From: Granulicella mallensis MP5ACTX8
Lineage (GTDB): Bacteria > Acidobacteriota > Terriglobia > Terriglobales > Acidobacteriaceae
Reading direction: 5' to 3'
Assembly: GCF_000178955.2 (NCBI RefSeq)
Contig: NC_016631.1
Span: 5,022,001-5,086,000 of the forward strand
Length of the DNA: 64,000 nt
Part shown: in pieces, positions 9,601 through 17,978 of the stretch
How the letters are laid out: the number at the start of each line of letters is the position of its first letter
Numbering within the stretch: position 1 is the stretch's first letter
The notes under the pieces: model-generated
The model's input: only the letters and a program-made list of their open reading frames with translations
Databases searched by the model: none
Told to the model about the DNA's origin: nothing
Made by a program: the position numbers and the translations under genes

Positions 9601-9790
9601 CGGCGTTCTGCCGCTGGTGTTCGCAACCGGCGCAGGCAAGCTGGGACGTCACTCGGTCGGTACAGCCATCGTCGGCGGCATGATTCTCTCCACCGTGCTG
9701 AACCTCTTCTTCATCCCGGTTCTGTACGTGCTGCTGAAGTCGTTCCTCGAACGCTTCAGCAAGCCCAGCAAAAAGGTTGTCGAAGCATAA
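6608..9790 (+). CDS. RND multidrug efflux inner-membrane transporter (HAE1 family)
   Basis: A 1060-residue AcrB/MexF-like proton-driven pump. It opens with FIRRPVFASVCALLIVLAGA, the usual TM1 of the family. Two large periplasmic loops follow, and the TM4 motif GLVVDDAIVVIENVQRHL carries the proton-relay aspartate pair. The C-terminal repeat contains GLSAKNSILIVEFAEQIRERG and the R-x-RPILMTS motif. Length is normal. It starts at TTG 6608, with a GAGGT ribosome site about 8 bases upstream; no ATG fits the conserved N-terminus. It works with the preceding adaptor. The missing outer-membrane factor may be supplied from elsewhere, for example the NodT-type channel of the 50488-56432 operon. Confidence 0.95.
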   Translation: MFVDFFIRRPVFASVCALLIVLAGAVVIPGLPISLYPDLAPPQVTVSSVYIGANSQTVEHDVTTPLEESINGVEGMRYITSSSSNDGSSTITITFQTGYDINIAAVDVQNRVSSAQGLLPQAVKNTGVTITKSNPNFVFAAGFYSDNNRYSQDFISNYIDLYVKDPLERISGVGAAQIFGVRKYAMRLWLDPTKLAARQLTATDVISALQEQNVEIAAGNVGQQPMSPPQDFQYSVRAVGRLTTPEQFNNIVLKNGPTGIIQLRDVGRAELGAEDYGTNLNFSGATAVGIGVQQLSTANALDVDRKGKAALLELSKSFPPGLHYTVAFDTTTVIGDSIHEVVITLAEAIVIVIAVIFLFLLDWRATIIPAITIPVSLIGTFAFIKIFGFSINSLTLFGITLATGLVVDDAIVVIENVQRHLSEADPNNPDHDPHKATSVAMAEVTSAVIATSLVLISVFVPVSFFPGTTGILYKQFSLTIAFAIAISAFNALTLSPALAALFLRGEEDKYKLLDWTHIEFLKRAYRGFVHLVDNSLTTLSSAYGRAIHFILRIRWVMMLLFVAGLAATGYMYQHVPTAFVPGEDQGYFILQVLAPQGASLSYTTHLADQAQAILAQDKDILGTFSVMGFGFSGTSPNQGLIFVPLQPQDQRLAKGHADTDIIERVSPKLLGIPGGIVVAFPPPAIQGLGNFGGFQFELQDLGRNTLQDIDRIAHQIAAAGNDPKSGLTGMFTSFTSNDPQLLVNIDREKAKTIGVPFSQISDALSVYMGSEYVNDFEFNNRSYRVYVQADAPFRRTSKDIRQFYVRTNSGQMVPLDDLVTIDESSGPQTISHYNLFRSAEILGSAAPGKSSSEGLAAMEAVAKKNMLQGMSFEWSGLALEEIESSGKAIVIFALGLLVVYLALSAQYESFALPFIILLAVPMAVLGALSFVAWRGLVDDVYVQIGLVMLIGLSAKNSILIVEFAEQIRERGLSIAEAAIQAGELRLRPILMTSSAFILGVLPLVFATGAGKLGRHSVGTAIVGGMILSTVLNLFFIPVLYVLLKSFLERFSKPSKKVVEA

Positions 9791-9840
9791 CTATCACGCA
9801 ACAAGTTAGAGCACTGCTCGAAATAACCTAGAAAGCAGAA

Positions 9841-9881
9841 AGACGAGAGCAACGGCAATTGCCGCTGCTCTCGTCTTTTTT
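9841..9881 (+). terminator. Intrinsic terminator of the efflux operon
   Basis: A 16-base stem (AGACGAGAGCAACGGC pairing with GCCGCTGCTCTCGTCT, one mismatch), AATT loop and a T6 tract, 50 bases after the pump stop codon. Confidence 0.85.
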
Positions 9882-10081
9882 GCTTTTGCTTTTCTTGTTG
9901 TCATTCCGAGCGCAGCGAGCGAACCTGTTGTCTCCCGTTCTTCGTTCGTACCACCCAGAAAACATGCGAGCTAGAACTGGAGCGTGATTTGAGCCACCGC
10001 ATAACATCTGTGGTAGCACGAGTAAAGAGCGGGAGACAGCAGGTTCGCTTGCTCGGAATAACAACAAGAAAAGCAAGTGCA
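9881..10081. repeat. Palindromic MITE-like repeat (family C)
   Basis: Two long arms in inverted orientation: 9881-9941 and 10027-10081. The left arm contains CATTCCGAGCGCAGCGAGCG and the right arm the reverse complement of a near copy. The arms match for roughly 50 bases with a few differences; the centre is unrelated. No protein is encoded. It lies between the efflux terminator and the end of the GH3 gene. Confidence 0.75.
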
Positions 10082-10141
10082 AAAACACTAGGCTCACACC
10101 ATTGCTGGGACTGTCTTATAAAGAGCAGCCAGAGGCGACGA

Positions 10142-12847
10142 TCAATGGATCGTCGCCTCTAACTTCAGGTCACGCGACGACGAGCCTATCTTCAACGTAC
10201 GGCTCCCCGCTGGCAGAACCCACGCATTGGTTGACGTCGACCAATACTGGAACTGACGTGGCTGAATCCGCAGTGTGACTTCTTTGCTCTCATTTGGTTC
10301 TAGCGTCAGACGATCGAAGGCCACCAGCTTCCGCTCAGCAAACTGAACCCCCGCAGGCCGATCCTTAGGCGCTTCCAGATAGACCTGAGGTACTTCATCA
10401 CCCACAACTCTTCCCGCATTTTTAATGCGGATGGAGACCGTGGCACCGCCATCCGGAGACTTCGTTGCCTTCATATCCGAATACTCGAAGTGCGTGTAAG
10501 AAAGTCCCTCGCCAAAGGCGAAGAGCGGATCGATCTTACGCTCGTCAAACCAGCGATAGCCGACCAGTACACCTTCTGAGAAAGTAGTCTTTCCGTCGAC
10601 TCCTTTCGCAGAGCGCTCGGGATGTGCCGGATCGGTCGCGGGATAGTCCGTCAGTTGCTTTGCCCAGGTGAACGGCAGCCGTCCTGCGGGATTGTTCTGG
10701 CCCAACAGGGTCTTCGCGGTAGCCCATCCCCCTTCGTCGCCCGGCCACCACATCTCGAGCACCGCCTTCACCTTCGGCAGCCAGGGCATGTCGATAGCCT
10801 GACTGGTGTTGAGCACGACGATCGTGTTCGGATTGACTGCAGCAACCTCTTCAACCAGACGGTTTTGCTCACCCGGCAGCTCGAAGCTCGGTTTGTCGCG
10901 CGTCCAGAGAAATACAACCGCAGTCCTTGCAGACTTGGCCGCTGCCAGCGCTGCCGCATGATTAGCCGTCCGCATCTCAGGCGTCATCCAGTTGAGCCTG
11001 ATCTGTGCCGGAGCACCCGAGGTATCGCTTGAGATCTCAACGGAGAGTGCATGAGCACCACGTGTTAGCTGGATCGCACGGCGGACATTATCCAACCCAT
11101 CTGTTGTCGGGAGCCCATTGTCCTGTGAAGCATGCTGGATGTCGCCGTGGACAGTGCCCTTGGTTGCCCCGGTGCGACCAAGTTCCTTGCCATCGACCCA
11201 GATGCGGCCACGCGTACCGATGGCCTGCAGGTAGAGCCAGTATTCTCCATCGGCCGGCACGGAGAGCTCTCCTTTCCAGGTGATTGCGCTGTTCGGAGGG
11301 AGGGCGCTGTGATTCGTCTGCGTAAAGTCGAGAACCGGATCGACACTCTTCTTACCGTTGCTCTCCGCGCGCAGCAAGCCCCGCTGACCATCATGCGACA
11401 ACAGCCCGGCAGGAATGGGCGTGCCTGTCATGTCGTCATCCACCGCGTAAACGATCTTCGCGTTGGGTGCGAGCTTTCGGAGAGCGGCAAGTGGGCCGAC
11501 CTGACGCTCCGTAAGACCTGGAGAGCGCTCGCCAAAGGTGCCGATGGCAGCGACCTGCCCAGCGGTTGGGCCAATCAGCACGAGGTCAGCAAGATCCTCC
11601 GCCTTGAGAGGAAGTACATGGTCGTCGTTCTTCAAGAGGACCGCGGCATCCTCTGCGGTCTTCTCAATAACTGCGGCGTTTGCCTCGATGTCCTGCGGGG
11701 TGACGATATGTTTCTGCTTGCCATCAAGGTAGCCGAAGCGGTCCATCTCGTAGAGCACGCGCCGTGCCGCCTGTGTAATCGTGGCCTCTGTAATGGAGCC
11801 GTCCTGAAGAGACTCCTTCATGGTCTTCGGGTCCGCGTCGCGCGGAAAGGCTCCAAGGTCCAGCCCCTGTTTGCGTGGCTCTTCCGGAATCGAACCGCCC
11901 AGTATGCCGGCCAGATCATCCGCGTTCAGCTCGCGGGGCGCACCGCCCGCTGGAGTCGCTGTCCGGAAAAAGGTGTGCATGAATGCAGCAAAAGGGCTGT
12001 CGGCCGGAACCTCTCCAGGCATCTCCATGTCAAGCCCACGATTGATGAACTGCACGCTGTGCACAGCGCCCCAGTCAGACGTGACAAAGCCCCGGAAGCC
12101 GATCTGATCGCGGAGAATCGTCTTGAGCGTGTTGTCGTTGCCGCAGGCGAACGGCCCATTGAGCCTGTTGTAGGAACACATGATGGAAGAGACACCCGCA
12201 CGCACAGCCTCTTCAAAGGGCGCGACATAGACCTCGTGAAGTGTCTGCGGATCGATGAAGACGTTGTAGGAGTCCGTATCGTAGCCAACGTAGTGCTTGG
12301 CCTGCGCCATCACCCCCTGGGACTGCGCTCCCCGAATCTCCGCAGCACCCATCTTCCCGGTCAGCACCGGGTCTTCTCCAAAGGTGTTGTAGCCCCGTGC
12401 GAAGGTAAGATCGCGATCGATATTGATGAACGGCTGCAGCACGACATCGATGCCGAGCGATCTCGCCTCACGCCCCATCACCATGCCATTCTGCTCCGCA
12501 TCGCGAAGGCTGAACGTAGCGGCGACACCCATGGTCGCGGTCTCGGCCTGCGCTGGAATACGGGTCAGAAGGCCCGGCGGTCCGTCAGCAAAGCGAAGAG
12601 AAGGTACGTGCAGACGGGGCACCCCAGGCAGATAGCCGGCCTGTCCCTGATATTCCGCCTCGGGCTCCACGCCACCTCGAATCAGGTTCATCTTCTCTTC
12701 CAGGGTCATCTGGTGCAACAGGCGATCGACACGGGCCTCATCCGCCCTCTCCGTCGGGACAGCCTGCGCATACGACGCGATTGGAACCACGACCATAAAA
12801 CAGAGAGAAATAAACAGCCCGATCTTTTCAAATCTCTTCGCGATCAT
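10142..12847 (-). CDS. bglX: Secreted GH3 beta-glucosidase with PA14 insert and fibronectin III-like C-terminus
   Basis: A 901-residue glycoside hydrolase family 3 enzyme with a signal peptide ending about ASYA-Q (residue 28). The N-terminal TIM barrel has catalytic nucleophile D258 in GFVTSDWGAVHS, plus HYVGYD and SYNRLNG substrate-site segments. The second alpha/beta domain (AEDAAVLLKNDDHVLPL) is interrupted by a PA14-like insertion at roughly residues 500-640 (SVPADGEYWLYLQAIG, RIWVDGKELG). The C-terminus is the Fn3-like domain (GDEVPQVYLEAP). Such enzymes release terminal beta-linked glucose or xylose from plant oligosaccharides; the PA14 insert usually shapes the active-site rim. No operon partner on this strand. 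The exact substrate is not predictable, and the symbol is by family only. Confidence 0.93.
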   Translation of the reverse strand: MIAKRFEKIGLFISLCFMVVVPIASYAQAVPTERADEARVDRLLHQMTLEEKMNLIRGGVEPEAEYQGQAGYLPGVPRLHVPSLRFADGPPGLLTRIPAQAETATMGVAATFSLRDAEQNGMVMGREARSLGIDVVLQPFINIDRDLTFARGYNTFGEDPVLTGKMGAAEIRGAQSQGVMAQAKHYVGYDTDSYNVFIDPQTLHEVYVAPFEEAVRAGVSSIMCSYNRLNGPFACGNDNTLKTILRDQIGFRGFVTSDWGAVHSVQFINRGLDMEMPGEVPADSPFAAFMHTFFRTATPAGGAPRELNADDLAGILGGSIPEEPRKQGLDLGAFPRDADPKTMKESLQDGSITEATITQAARRVLYEMDRFGYLDGKQKHIVTPQDIEANAAVIEKTAEDAAVLLKNDDHVLPLKAEDLADLVLIGPTAGQVAAIGTFGERSPGLTERQVGPLAALRKLAPNAKIVYAVDDDMTGTPIPAGLLSHDGQRGLLRAESNGKKSVDPVLDFTQTNHSALPPNSAITWKGELSVPADGEYWLYLQAIGTRGRIWVDGKELGRTGATKGTVHGDIQHASQDNGLPTTDGLDNVRRAIQLTRGAHALSVEISSDTSGAPAQIRLNWMTPEMRTANHAAALAAAKSARTAVVFLWTRDKPSFELPGEQNRLVEEVAAVNPNTIVVLNTSQAIDMPWLPKVKAVLEMWWPGDEGGWATAKTLLGQNNPAGRLPFTWAKQLTDYPATDPAHPERSAKGVDGKTTFSEGVLVGYRWFDERKIDPLFAFGEGLSYTHFEYSDMKATKSPDGGATVSIRIKNAGRVVGDEVPQVYLEAPKDRPAGVQFAERKLVAFDRLTLEPNESKEVTLRIQPRQFQYWSTSTNAWVLPAGSRTLKIGSSSRDLKLEATIH

Positions 12848-13025
12848 TCTTTATTCCTGTCTGTTGTTATTGGGAACCGAATGCGCTGTCCATCTTACTC
12901 ATATCTCCTGCCCAGGGTTTGGCAGTGACCTTCCCCGCAGGATCGATACCTTGGTATTTGCGATGAAGTATCCTTCCTGAGACAGGAGACATGCACCCCG
13001 CATTCCCTCAGGAGCAAAAGACAAT

Positions 13026-15197
13026 ATGGCAACCATGCAGGTTTTCAGGAGGACTCGTGCCTTGGCACAAACCGGACTCATTCTCGCAGCGGGCACACTC
13101 GCCCTCGGCAACAGCGCAGCCGCACAGCAGCCTGCTGCCTTCGGGCCGTCGAACCCCTTCTACGCGCCCAGCACCCTGCCCTTCCAGGCGCCGCCCTTCG
13201 ACAAGATCCACGATAGCGACTATCAGCCGGCGATCGAGGCCGGCATGGCCCAGCAGCGCGTGGAGATGAATGCCATCGCCAACGATCCCGCCGCGCCGAC
13301 CTTTGAGAACACCATCATCGCGATGGAGCGGTCCGGGCAGCTGCTGGCCCGCGTCATGGGAGTCTTCGGCGGAGTCGCCGGTGCGAACACCAACCCCGAT
13401 ATCCAGAAGGTGCAGGAGATCGAAGCGCCCAAGCTGGCCGCCCATCAGGACGCCATCAATCTCGACAGCAAACTCTTCGCCCGCATCTCAACTCTCTACG
13501 AAAAGCGCGATGCCCTCAAGCTGGAGCCCGAGCAACTGCGCCTGCTGGAGTTCGACTACCGGCAGTTCGTCAAAGCCGGAGCCAACCTCTCCGAGGCCGA
13601 CAAGACGAAGTTGAAGAAGCTGAATGAAGAGGAGTCGATCCTTTCGAACGCCTTCATCACCAAGCTGCTCGCGGCCACCAAGGACGCCGCCTACAGCACC
13701 ACCGACAAGGCCGCACTCGCTGGACTAAGCGACGCCCAGATCGAGGCCGCGGCACTCGCCGCAAAAGACCGCAAGCAGAACGGATTCGTTATCCCTCTGC
13801 AGAACACCACCCAACAGCCTGATCTCGCCCAACTGACCAACCGCAGCACGCGGCAAGCCCTCTTCCAGAACTCGTGGACACGGGCCGAGCGTGGCGGAGC
13901 CAACGACACCCGCGACACCATCGCCCGCATCGCACAGATTCGCGCGCAGAAGGCGCAGCTCCTGGGCTTCTCCAACTATGCTGCCTGGAACCTGCAGGAC
14001 CAGATGGCCAAGAACCCCGAGGCTGCACTCCACTTCATGGATGCTCTCGTCCCCGCCGCAACCGCCAAGGCTCAGAGCGAGGCCCAGGATATCCAAGCGC
14101 TGATCGACGCCCAAAAGGGCGGCTTCAAACTTCAGCCCTCGGACTGGGATCTCTACTCCGAACAGGTCCGCAAGGCGAAGTTCGATCTCGACCAGGCACA
14201 AGTGAAGCCGTACTTCGAACTAAGCCGCGTGCTGCAGGATGGCGTCTTCTACGCTGCGCATGAGCTCTACGGCATCTCCTTCAAGGAACGCAAAGACATC
14301 CCCGTCTATAACCCCGATGTGCGTGTCTTCGAGGTCTCGGACGTCAACGGCAAACCGCTCGCGCTCTTCTACTGCGACTACTTCAAGCGCGACAACAAAA
14401 ACGGCGGCGCATGGATGGACGAGTTCGTCGGCCAGTCGAAACTGCTCGGCACACTGCCCGTGGTCTACAACGTCGCCAACTTCGCCAAGCCCGCTCCCGG
14501 TCAGCCTGCGCTCATCAGCTTTGACGACGTCACCACCATGTTCCATGAGTTCGGCCATGGCCTGCACGGCATGTTCGCCAACACGACCTATCCCAGCCTC
14601 TCCGGAACGTCAGTACCGCGCGACTTCGTGGAGTTCCCTTCCCAGTTCAATGAACACTGGGCAACCTACCCTCAGGTCTTCAACCACTTCGCACGCCACT
14701 ACCAGACCGGCGCTCCCATGCCTGCGGAGTTAGTAGCAAAGATCAAGAAGGCCGCGACCTTCAACCAGGGCTACGCTCTCACAGAGATCCTCGCGGCCGC
14801 TGAACTCGATATGCAGTGGCACACGCTATCACCCACGGCTCCCATCCAGGTGCCCGACAAGTTCGAGCAAGAGGCGCTGGCACGTACGCACCTCGCATTA
14901 GAAACCGTTCCAACCCGCTATCGCTCCAGCTACTTTATGCATATATGGGGCAACGGATATGCGGCAGGCTACTACGCCTACCTCTGGAGCGAGATGCTCG
15001 ACGACAACGCCTTCCAGTGGTTCGAAGACCACGGCGGCCTGACACGAGCCAACGGAGATCGCTTCCGCAACATGGTGCTCTCGCGCGGCAACACGGAAGA
15101 CCTCGAAAAGATGTACTCAACCTGGCTCGGCGCGGAACCCAACGCCAAGCCTATGCTGAAATATCGTGGTTTGACCGCAGATAGCTCGGCACAGTAG
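13026..15197 (+). CDS. dcp: M3 family peptidyl-dipeptidase (Dcp-like), exported
   Basis: A 723-residue zinc metallopeptidase of family M3. The gluzincin motif HEFGHGLHG begins at H507 (H507, E508, H511); the third ligand is expected in the following LTEILAAAELDMQW helix. The N-terminal ~33 residues look like a signal peptide (LILAAGTLALGNSAAA-Q), so it is probably periplasmic. Dcp enzymes remove C-terminal dipeptides from peptides. The ATG at 13026 follows CAGGAG with 11 bases of spacing; an ATG at 13035 is also possible. It is divergent from the GH3 gene across 178 bases. Confidence 0.93.
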   Translation: MATMQVFRRTRALAQTGLILAAGTLALGNSAAAQQPAAFGPSNPFYAPSTLPFQAPPFDKIHDSDYQPAIEAGMAQQRVEMNAIANDPAAPTFENTIIAMERSGQLLARVMGVFGGVAGANTNPDIQKVQEIEAPKLAAHQDAINLDSKLFARISTLYEKRDALKLEPEQLRLLEFDYRQFVKAGANLSEADKTKLKKLNEEESILSNAFITKLLAATKDAAYSTTDKAALAGLSDAQIEAAALAAKDRKQNGFVIPLQNTTQQPDLAQLTNRSTRQALFQNSWTRAERGGANDTRDTIARIAQIRAQKAQLLGFSNYAAWNLQDQMAKNPEAALHFMDALVPAATAKAQSEAQDIQALIDAQKGGFKLQPSDWDLYSEQVRKAKFDLDQAQVKPYFELSRVLQDGVFYAAHELYGISFKERKDIPVYNPDVRVFEVSDVNGKPLALFYCDYFKRDNKNGGAWMDEFVGQSKLLGTLPVVYNVANFAKPAPGQPALISFDDVTTMFHEFGHGLHGMFANTTYPSLSGTSVPRDFVEFPSQFNEHWATYPQVFNHFARHYQTGAPMPAELVAKIKKAATFNQGYALTEILAAAELDMQWHTLSPTAPIQVPDKFEQEALARTHLALETVPTRYRSSYFMHIWGNGYAAGYYAYLWSEMLDDNAFQWFEDHGGLTRANGDRFRNMVLSRGNTEDLEKMYSTWLGAEPNAKPMLKYRGLTADSSAQ

Positions 15198-15217
15198 TCG
15201 AGAAAACAACAAACTCC

Positions 15218-15360
15218 GCGAAGCGCATTCCGTGACGCTTCAGCGTTACGGAGACGGAGGGAGCCGTAGCCTTTAGGCTACGGAATAAACCTAGGCAAGA
15301 AATTGGGCTTTAGCCCTGGGCCGTTTGCCAATACAGGCAAGAGGCCTAGAGCTAAAGCCC
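15218..15360. repeat. Partial copy of palindromic repeat family A
   Basis: Contains the family core GGAGCCGTAGCCTTTAGGCT and an internal inverted repeat, GGGCTTTAGC at ~15305 pairing with GCTAAAGCCC at ~15351. The same core occurs near 31010 and 48050. Arms and termini of the full 340-base element (47951-48290) are missing here. It fills the gap between the peptidase and hydrolase genes. Confidence 0.7.
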
Positions 15361-15438
15361 ACTCCCTTTGCGCCGTCGATTCAAGGTTGAAAACCCACGA
15401 GTGTCGCTTCTTCCGTTGTCTGGGATTATCCTGAGGCG

Positions 15439-16593
15439 GTGATCGACATAAACTTCAGCCAGAAGATTGGGTTGCGACGACTGAGCACCATAAGGTGGTG
15501 GTTATTCTGCCTTTGCCTAGTTTTGCCAACCGCCTGCGTTTCGCAGAGTGCCTCTGAGGGAACGAACACGCACCCGCGACAGCAATTTATCGCTGTTGCG
15601 CAGGACGTGAAACTTGAAGTTCTGGATTGGGGCGGTTCAGGACGCAATGTTGTCTTGCTTGCCGGAGGCGGAAACACCGCCCATGTGTATGCAAGTCTGG
15701 CACCCAAGCTCGCGATGCAGTTTCACGTCTTTGGAATCACGAGGCGCGGATCTGGCCAGTCATCTGCCCCTTCGAGCGGATACACCGCAAAACAGTTTGG
15801 AGACGATGTCGTAATCGTCCTCGACGCCTTGCACCTCACTGACCCGGTATTGGTTGGCCATTCGATCGCTGGCGAGGAAATGAGCGCGGTATCGAAATAC
15901 CACCCTGGTCGTGTATCCGCATTGGTCTACCTTGACGCGGGTGGTTCGTTCGCTCTCTACAATCCCGAACACGGAGACATCGACACGGACAGGGTCGAGT
16001 TGCAAGAAGATCTCTCCAAGCTTGGCCACAACACCTTTGACGATGCGCTGATTACCAAAACGCTTGCCGACGAAACTCGTTATCGCCGCAACCTGCAGGA
16101 TTTGCGTGATGAAGTTGAAGGTGCAGCAGCCCCTTCACCGACAGTAGCGGATCGCTCCAGCATCGCCTCATTTCAGAAATACTTCACTGGATATTATGGC
16201 GGTATCCTGCCTGAGGATGAAATAAGACAGCAGTACCAGATTACGGCGACCGGTGCGGTAGGAAACCGGATTGGACATCCGATACCCAACAAAGCCAATG
16301 AGATCGAAAAGGAACGATTTAGAGTTCTCGACACACGAGCACTTGTGATCATTCCATTTCCTGATGCATTTAACATCGGAGTCACACACGACCCGGCAAA
16401 ACTGGCCGCGTACAAAGCTCAAGAGGCCAGTCGTAAGGAGGCGCAGATTGCAATATGGCGCAAACAGCCCAATGTGCAGATTGTAATGGTTCCGAATGTC
16501 ACACACTATATCTTTTTGTCGGATGAGTCTGAGGTCATCTCGCTGATCACTCGGTTTGTAAATGACCTGCCACGAACTTCAAGACCCGATTGA
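15439..16593 (+). CDS. Alpha/beta hydrolase lipoprotein
   Basis: A 384-residue alpha/beta-hydrolase fold protein. Residues 1-33 form a lipoprotein signal ending LPTAC (C33), so membrane anchoring is predicted. The nucleophile elbow is GHSIAG (S142), an oxyanion-hole segment is LAGGGNTAHVY, and the catalytic histidine is probably in NVTHYIFL near the C-terminus. Family members hydrolyse esters, amides or peptides; nothing here fixes the substrate. The start is a GTG with a closely spaced GAGG, so the start is uncertain by a few codons. No operon partner. Confidence 0.8.
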   Translation: MIDINFSQKIGLRRLSTIRWWLFCLCLVLPTACVSQSASEGTNTHPRQQFIAVAQDVKLEVLDWGGSGRNVVLLAGGGNTAHVYASLAPKLAMQFHVFGITRRGSGQSSAPSSGYTAKQFGDDVVIVLDALHLTDPVLVGHSIAGEEMSAVSKYHPGRVSALVYLDAGGSFALYNPEHGDIDTDRVELQEDLSKLGHNTFDDALITKTLADETRYRRNLQDLRDEVEGAAAPSPTVADRSSIASFQKYFTGYYGGILPEDEIRQQYQITATGAVGNRIGHPIPNKANEIEKERFRVLDTRALVIIPFPDAFNIGVTHDPAKLAAYKAQEASRKEAQIAIWRKQPNVQIVMVPNVTHYIFLSDESEVISLITRFVNDLPRTSRPD

Positions 16594-16691
16594 TCCCTGA
16601 GAACGCGCTCGTCACACTTGAAGTATGCACTCTGGCCATCGACATTCATGCATTGCTATATCAATGCCTCTACATAACTGGCCCCTTCAAA

Positions 16692-17831
16692 TTACTTCTT
16701 CGTCGCGGCAACGGAATAGCCCTGCCACACATACTCCAAGGCTTCCGACAAGGTCTGCTGCTTCACAGCACGGTCCGTGTGCCCAGCGTTGCGGGCGAAG
16801 ACAAACTGGTAGTGGTAGCCCTTCGCCGCCAGCACCCGCGCCATCTTCTCGTTAGCGACGACCCAGTCGTGCATCTCATCTCTCATAGCATTCGGATTGA
16901 GAAGGTCTCTGTCGCCTACTTCCATCCAGAGACGAATCGGCTTGACCGGAGTCTTGGCAATCAGGTGTTCGTGAAACTCCCACGCACCATGAGGAGTCTC
17001 CGGATGATATGGCCACTGCTGATTCACATAAGTCCCTGAATAGGTAAGAACGCGATGGTACAGCTCGGGGTGATACCACGCCATGATGAGAGCGCAGGAA
17101 CCACCAGAGCTTCCGCCCATCGTCGCCCGGCCCTCGGGGTCTTTGGTCAGCTTCACGTTGTACTGCTTCTCCACGAGAGGCAGCACCTCCTTCTCGACGA
17201 ACTCTGCATACCGGCCGGACATGGTGTCGTACTCCAAGCCGCGTTCGCTGCCCTGGGCATCTCCGCCGCCATTGCCGATAGAGATAGCGATCATCGCCGG
17301 AACCTTATGCTCTGCGATCAGATTATCCAATGCCAGAAACAAGGCCCGGTCCGGACCATCCGCGCCAACGATGAACGGAGCGGCCGTTCCCGGAACGTAC
17401 TGTTTGGGAACATACACCGACACCTTGCGAACATAGGGAGCGGGATGGCTGGTCGTCACCATGAGCTTGCCGGGGTTAGCGGGATCGGCCGTGCCGAAGG
17501 TATTGGCGTCACGCGCTATGCCGGGATAGATCTTGCTATCCGCTGAGTTCATCGTGAACTCATACACTGTTCCCTTCGGCACGCCTGTCTGCTCGGCCAT
17601 CTCCGAGGCATAGTTATGCGTCGGGCCGATGATAAAGTTTCCATCCGCATCTGCCGGCGGAAGAGTGCCATCGGGCAGTTCCGTAGCCGTGACGTAGCCG
17701 GGCGTATGGGGATCGCGAGTGGGTGGCGTCGGACGAGCCGGAGGAGTTGCAACCTGCGGTGTCTGGGCTATCGCCAGGCCTGCGCCCAGCGTCATGCTGA
17801 TCAGGAACGTGCTGCTCAAAAGACGAAGCAA
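16692..17831 (-). CDS. Secreted esterase, enterochelin esterase (Fes/IroE)-like fold
   Basis: An alpha/beta-hydrolase of the putative esterase family. GxSxG is met by GSSGG in ATMGGSSGGSCALIMAWYHP, with the likely nucleophile 255 codons from the furthest upstream start (17870). Later segments LWMEVGDRDLLNP and NAGHTD supply the probable acid and histidine. I chose TTG 17831 because AAAGGAG lies 5 bases before it and it yields a compact signal peptide (LISMTLGAGLAIAQ). A proline-rich linker follows. Many acidobacterial relatives are encoded with carbohydrate-degrading enzymes. Siderophore hydrolysis is not implied. It lies downstream of the propeller-phosphoesterase gene, separated by a hairpin. 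Confidence 0.82.
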   Translation of the reverse strand: MLRLLSSTFLISMTLGAGLAIAQTPQVATPPARPTPPTRDPHTPGYVTATELPDGTLPPADADGNFIIGPTHNYASEMAEQTGVPKGTVYEFTMNSADSKIYPGIARDANTFGTADPANPGKLMVTTSHPAPYVRKVSVYVPKQYVPGTAAPFIVGADGPDRALFLALDNLIAEHKVPAMIAISIGNGGGDAQGSERGLEYDTMSGRYAEFVEKEVLPLVEKQYNVKLTKDPEGRATMGGSSGGSCALIMAWYHPELYHRVLTYSGTYVNQQWPYHPETPHGAWEFHEHLIAKTPVKPIRLWMEVGDRDLLNPNAMRDEMHDWVVANEKMARVLAAKGYHYQFVFARNAGHTDRAVKQQTLSEALEYVWQGYSVAATKK

Positions 17832-17938
17832 GGTAACTCCTTTGGATCTCGGTAAGCAAGACTGATTCAAACCGCAAGGAATATCTTGCGCTCGGATTTC
17901 AAGATTGTAGTAGATGGAGCTATCCAGAGGCAGACGGA

Positions 17939-17970
17939 GATTGATTCTGCCTTCTCAGGCAGAATCAATC
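17939..17970 (-). terminator. Hairpin between phosphoesterase and esterase genes
   Basis: A perfect 13-base stem, GATTGATTCTGCC pairing with GGCAGAATCAATC, with a 6-base loop, just after the phosphoesterase stop codon. It lacks a strong T run, so it may be an attenuator or an mRNA 3'-end stabiliser. Confidence 0.55.
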
Positions 17971-17978
17971 CCAGAAAC

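Noticed and set aside
11132..12928. 598-codon plus-strand frame
   Set aside because: Antisense to the GH3 glucosidase, which has a catalytic nucleophile and a signal peptide in the opposite frame.
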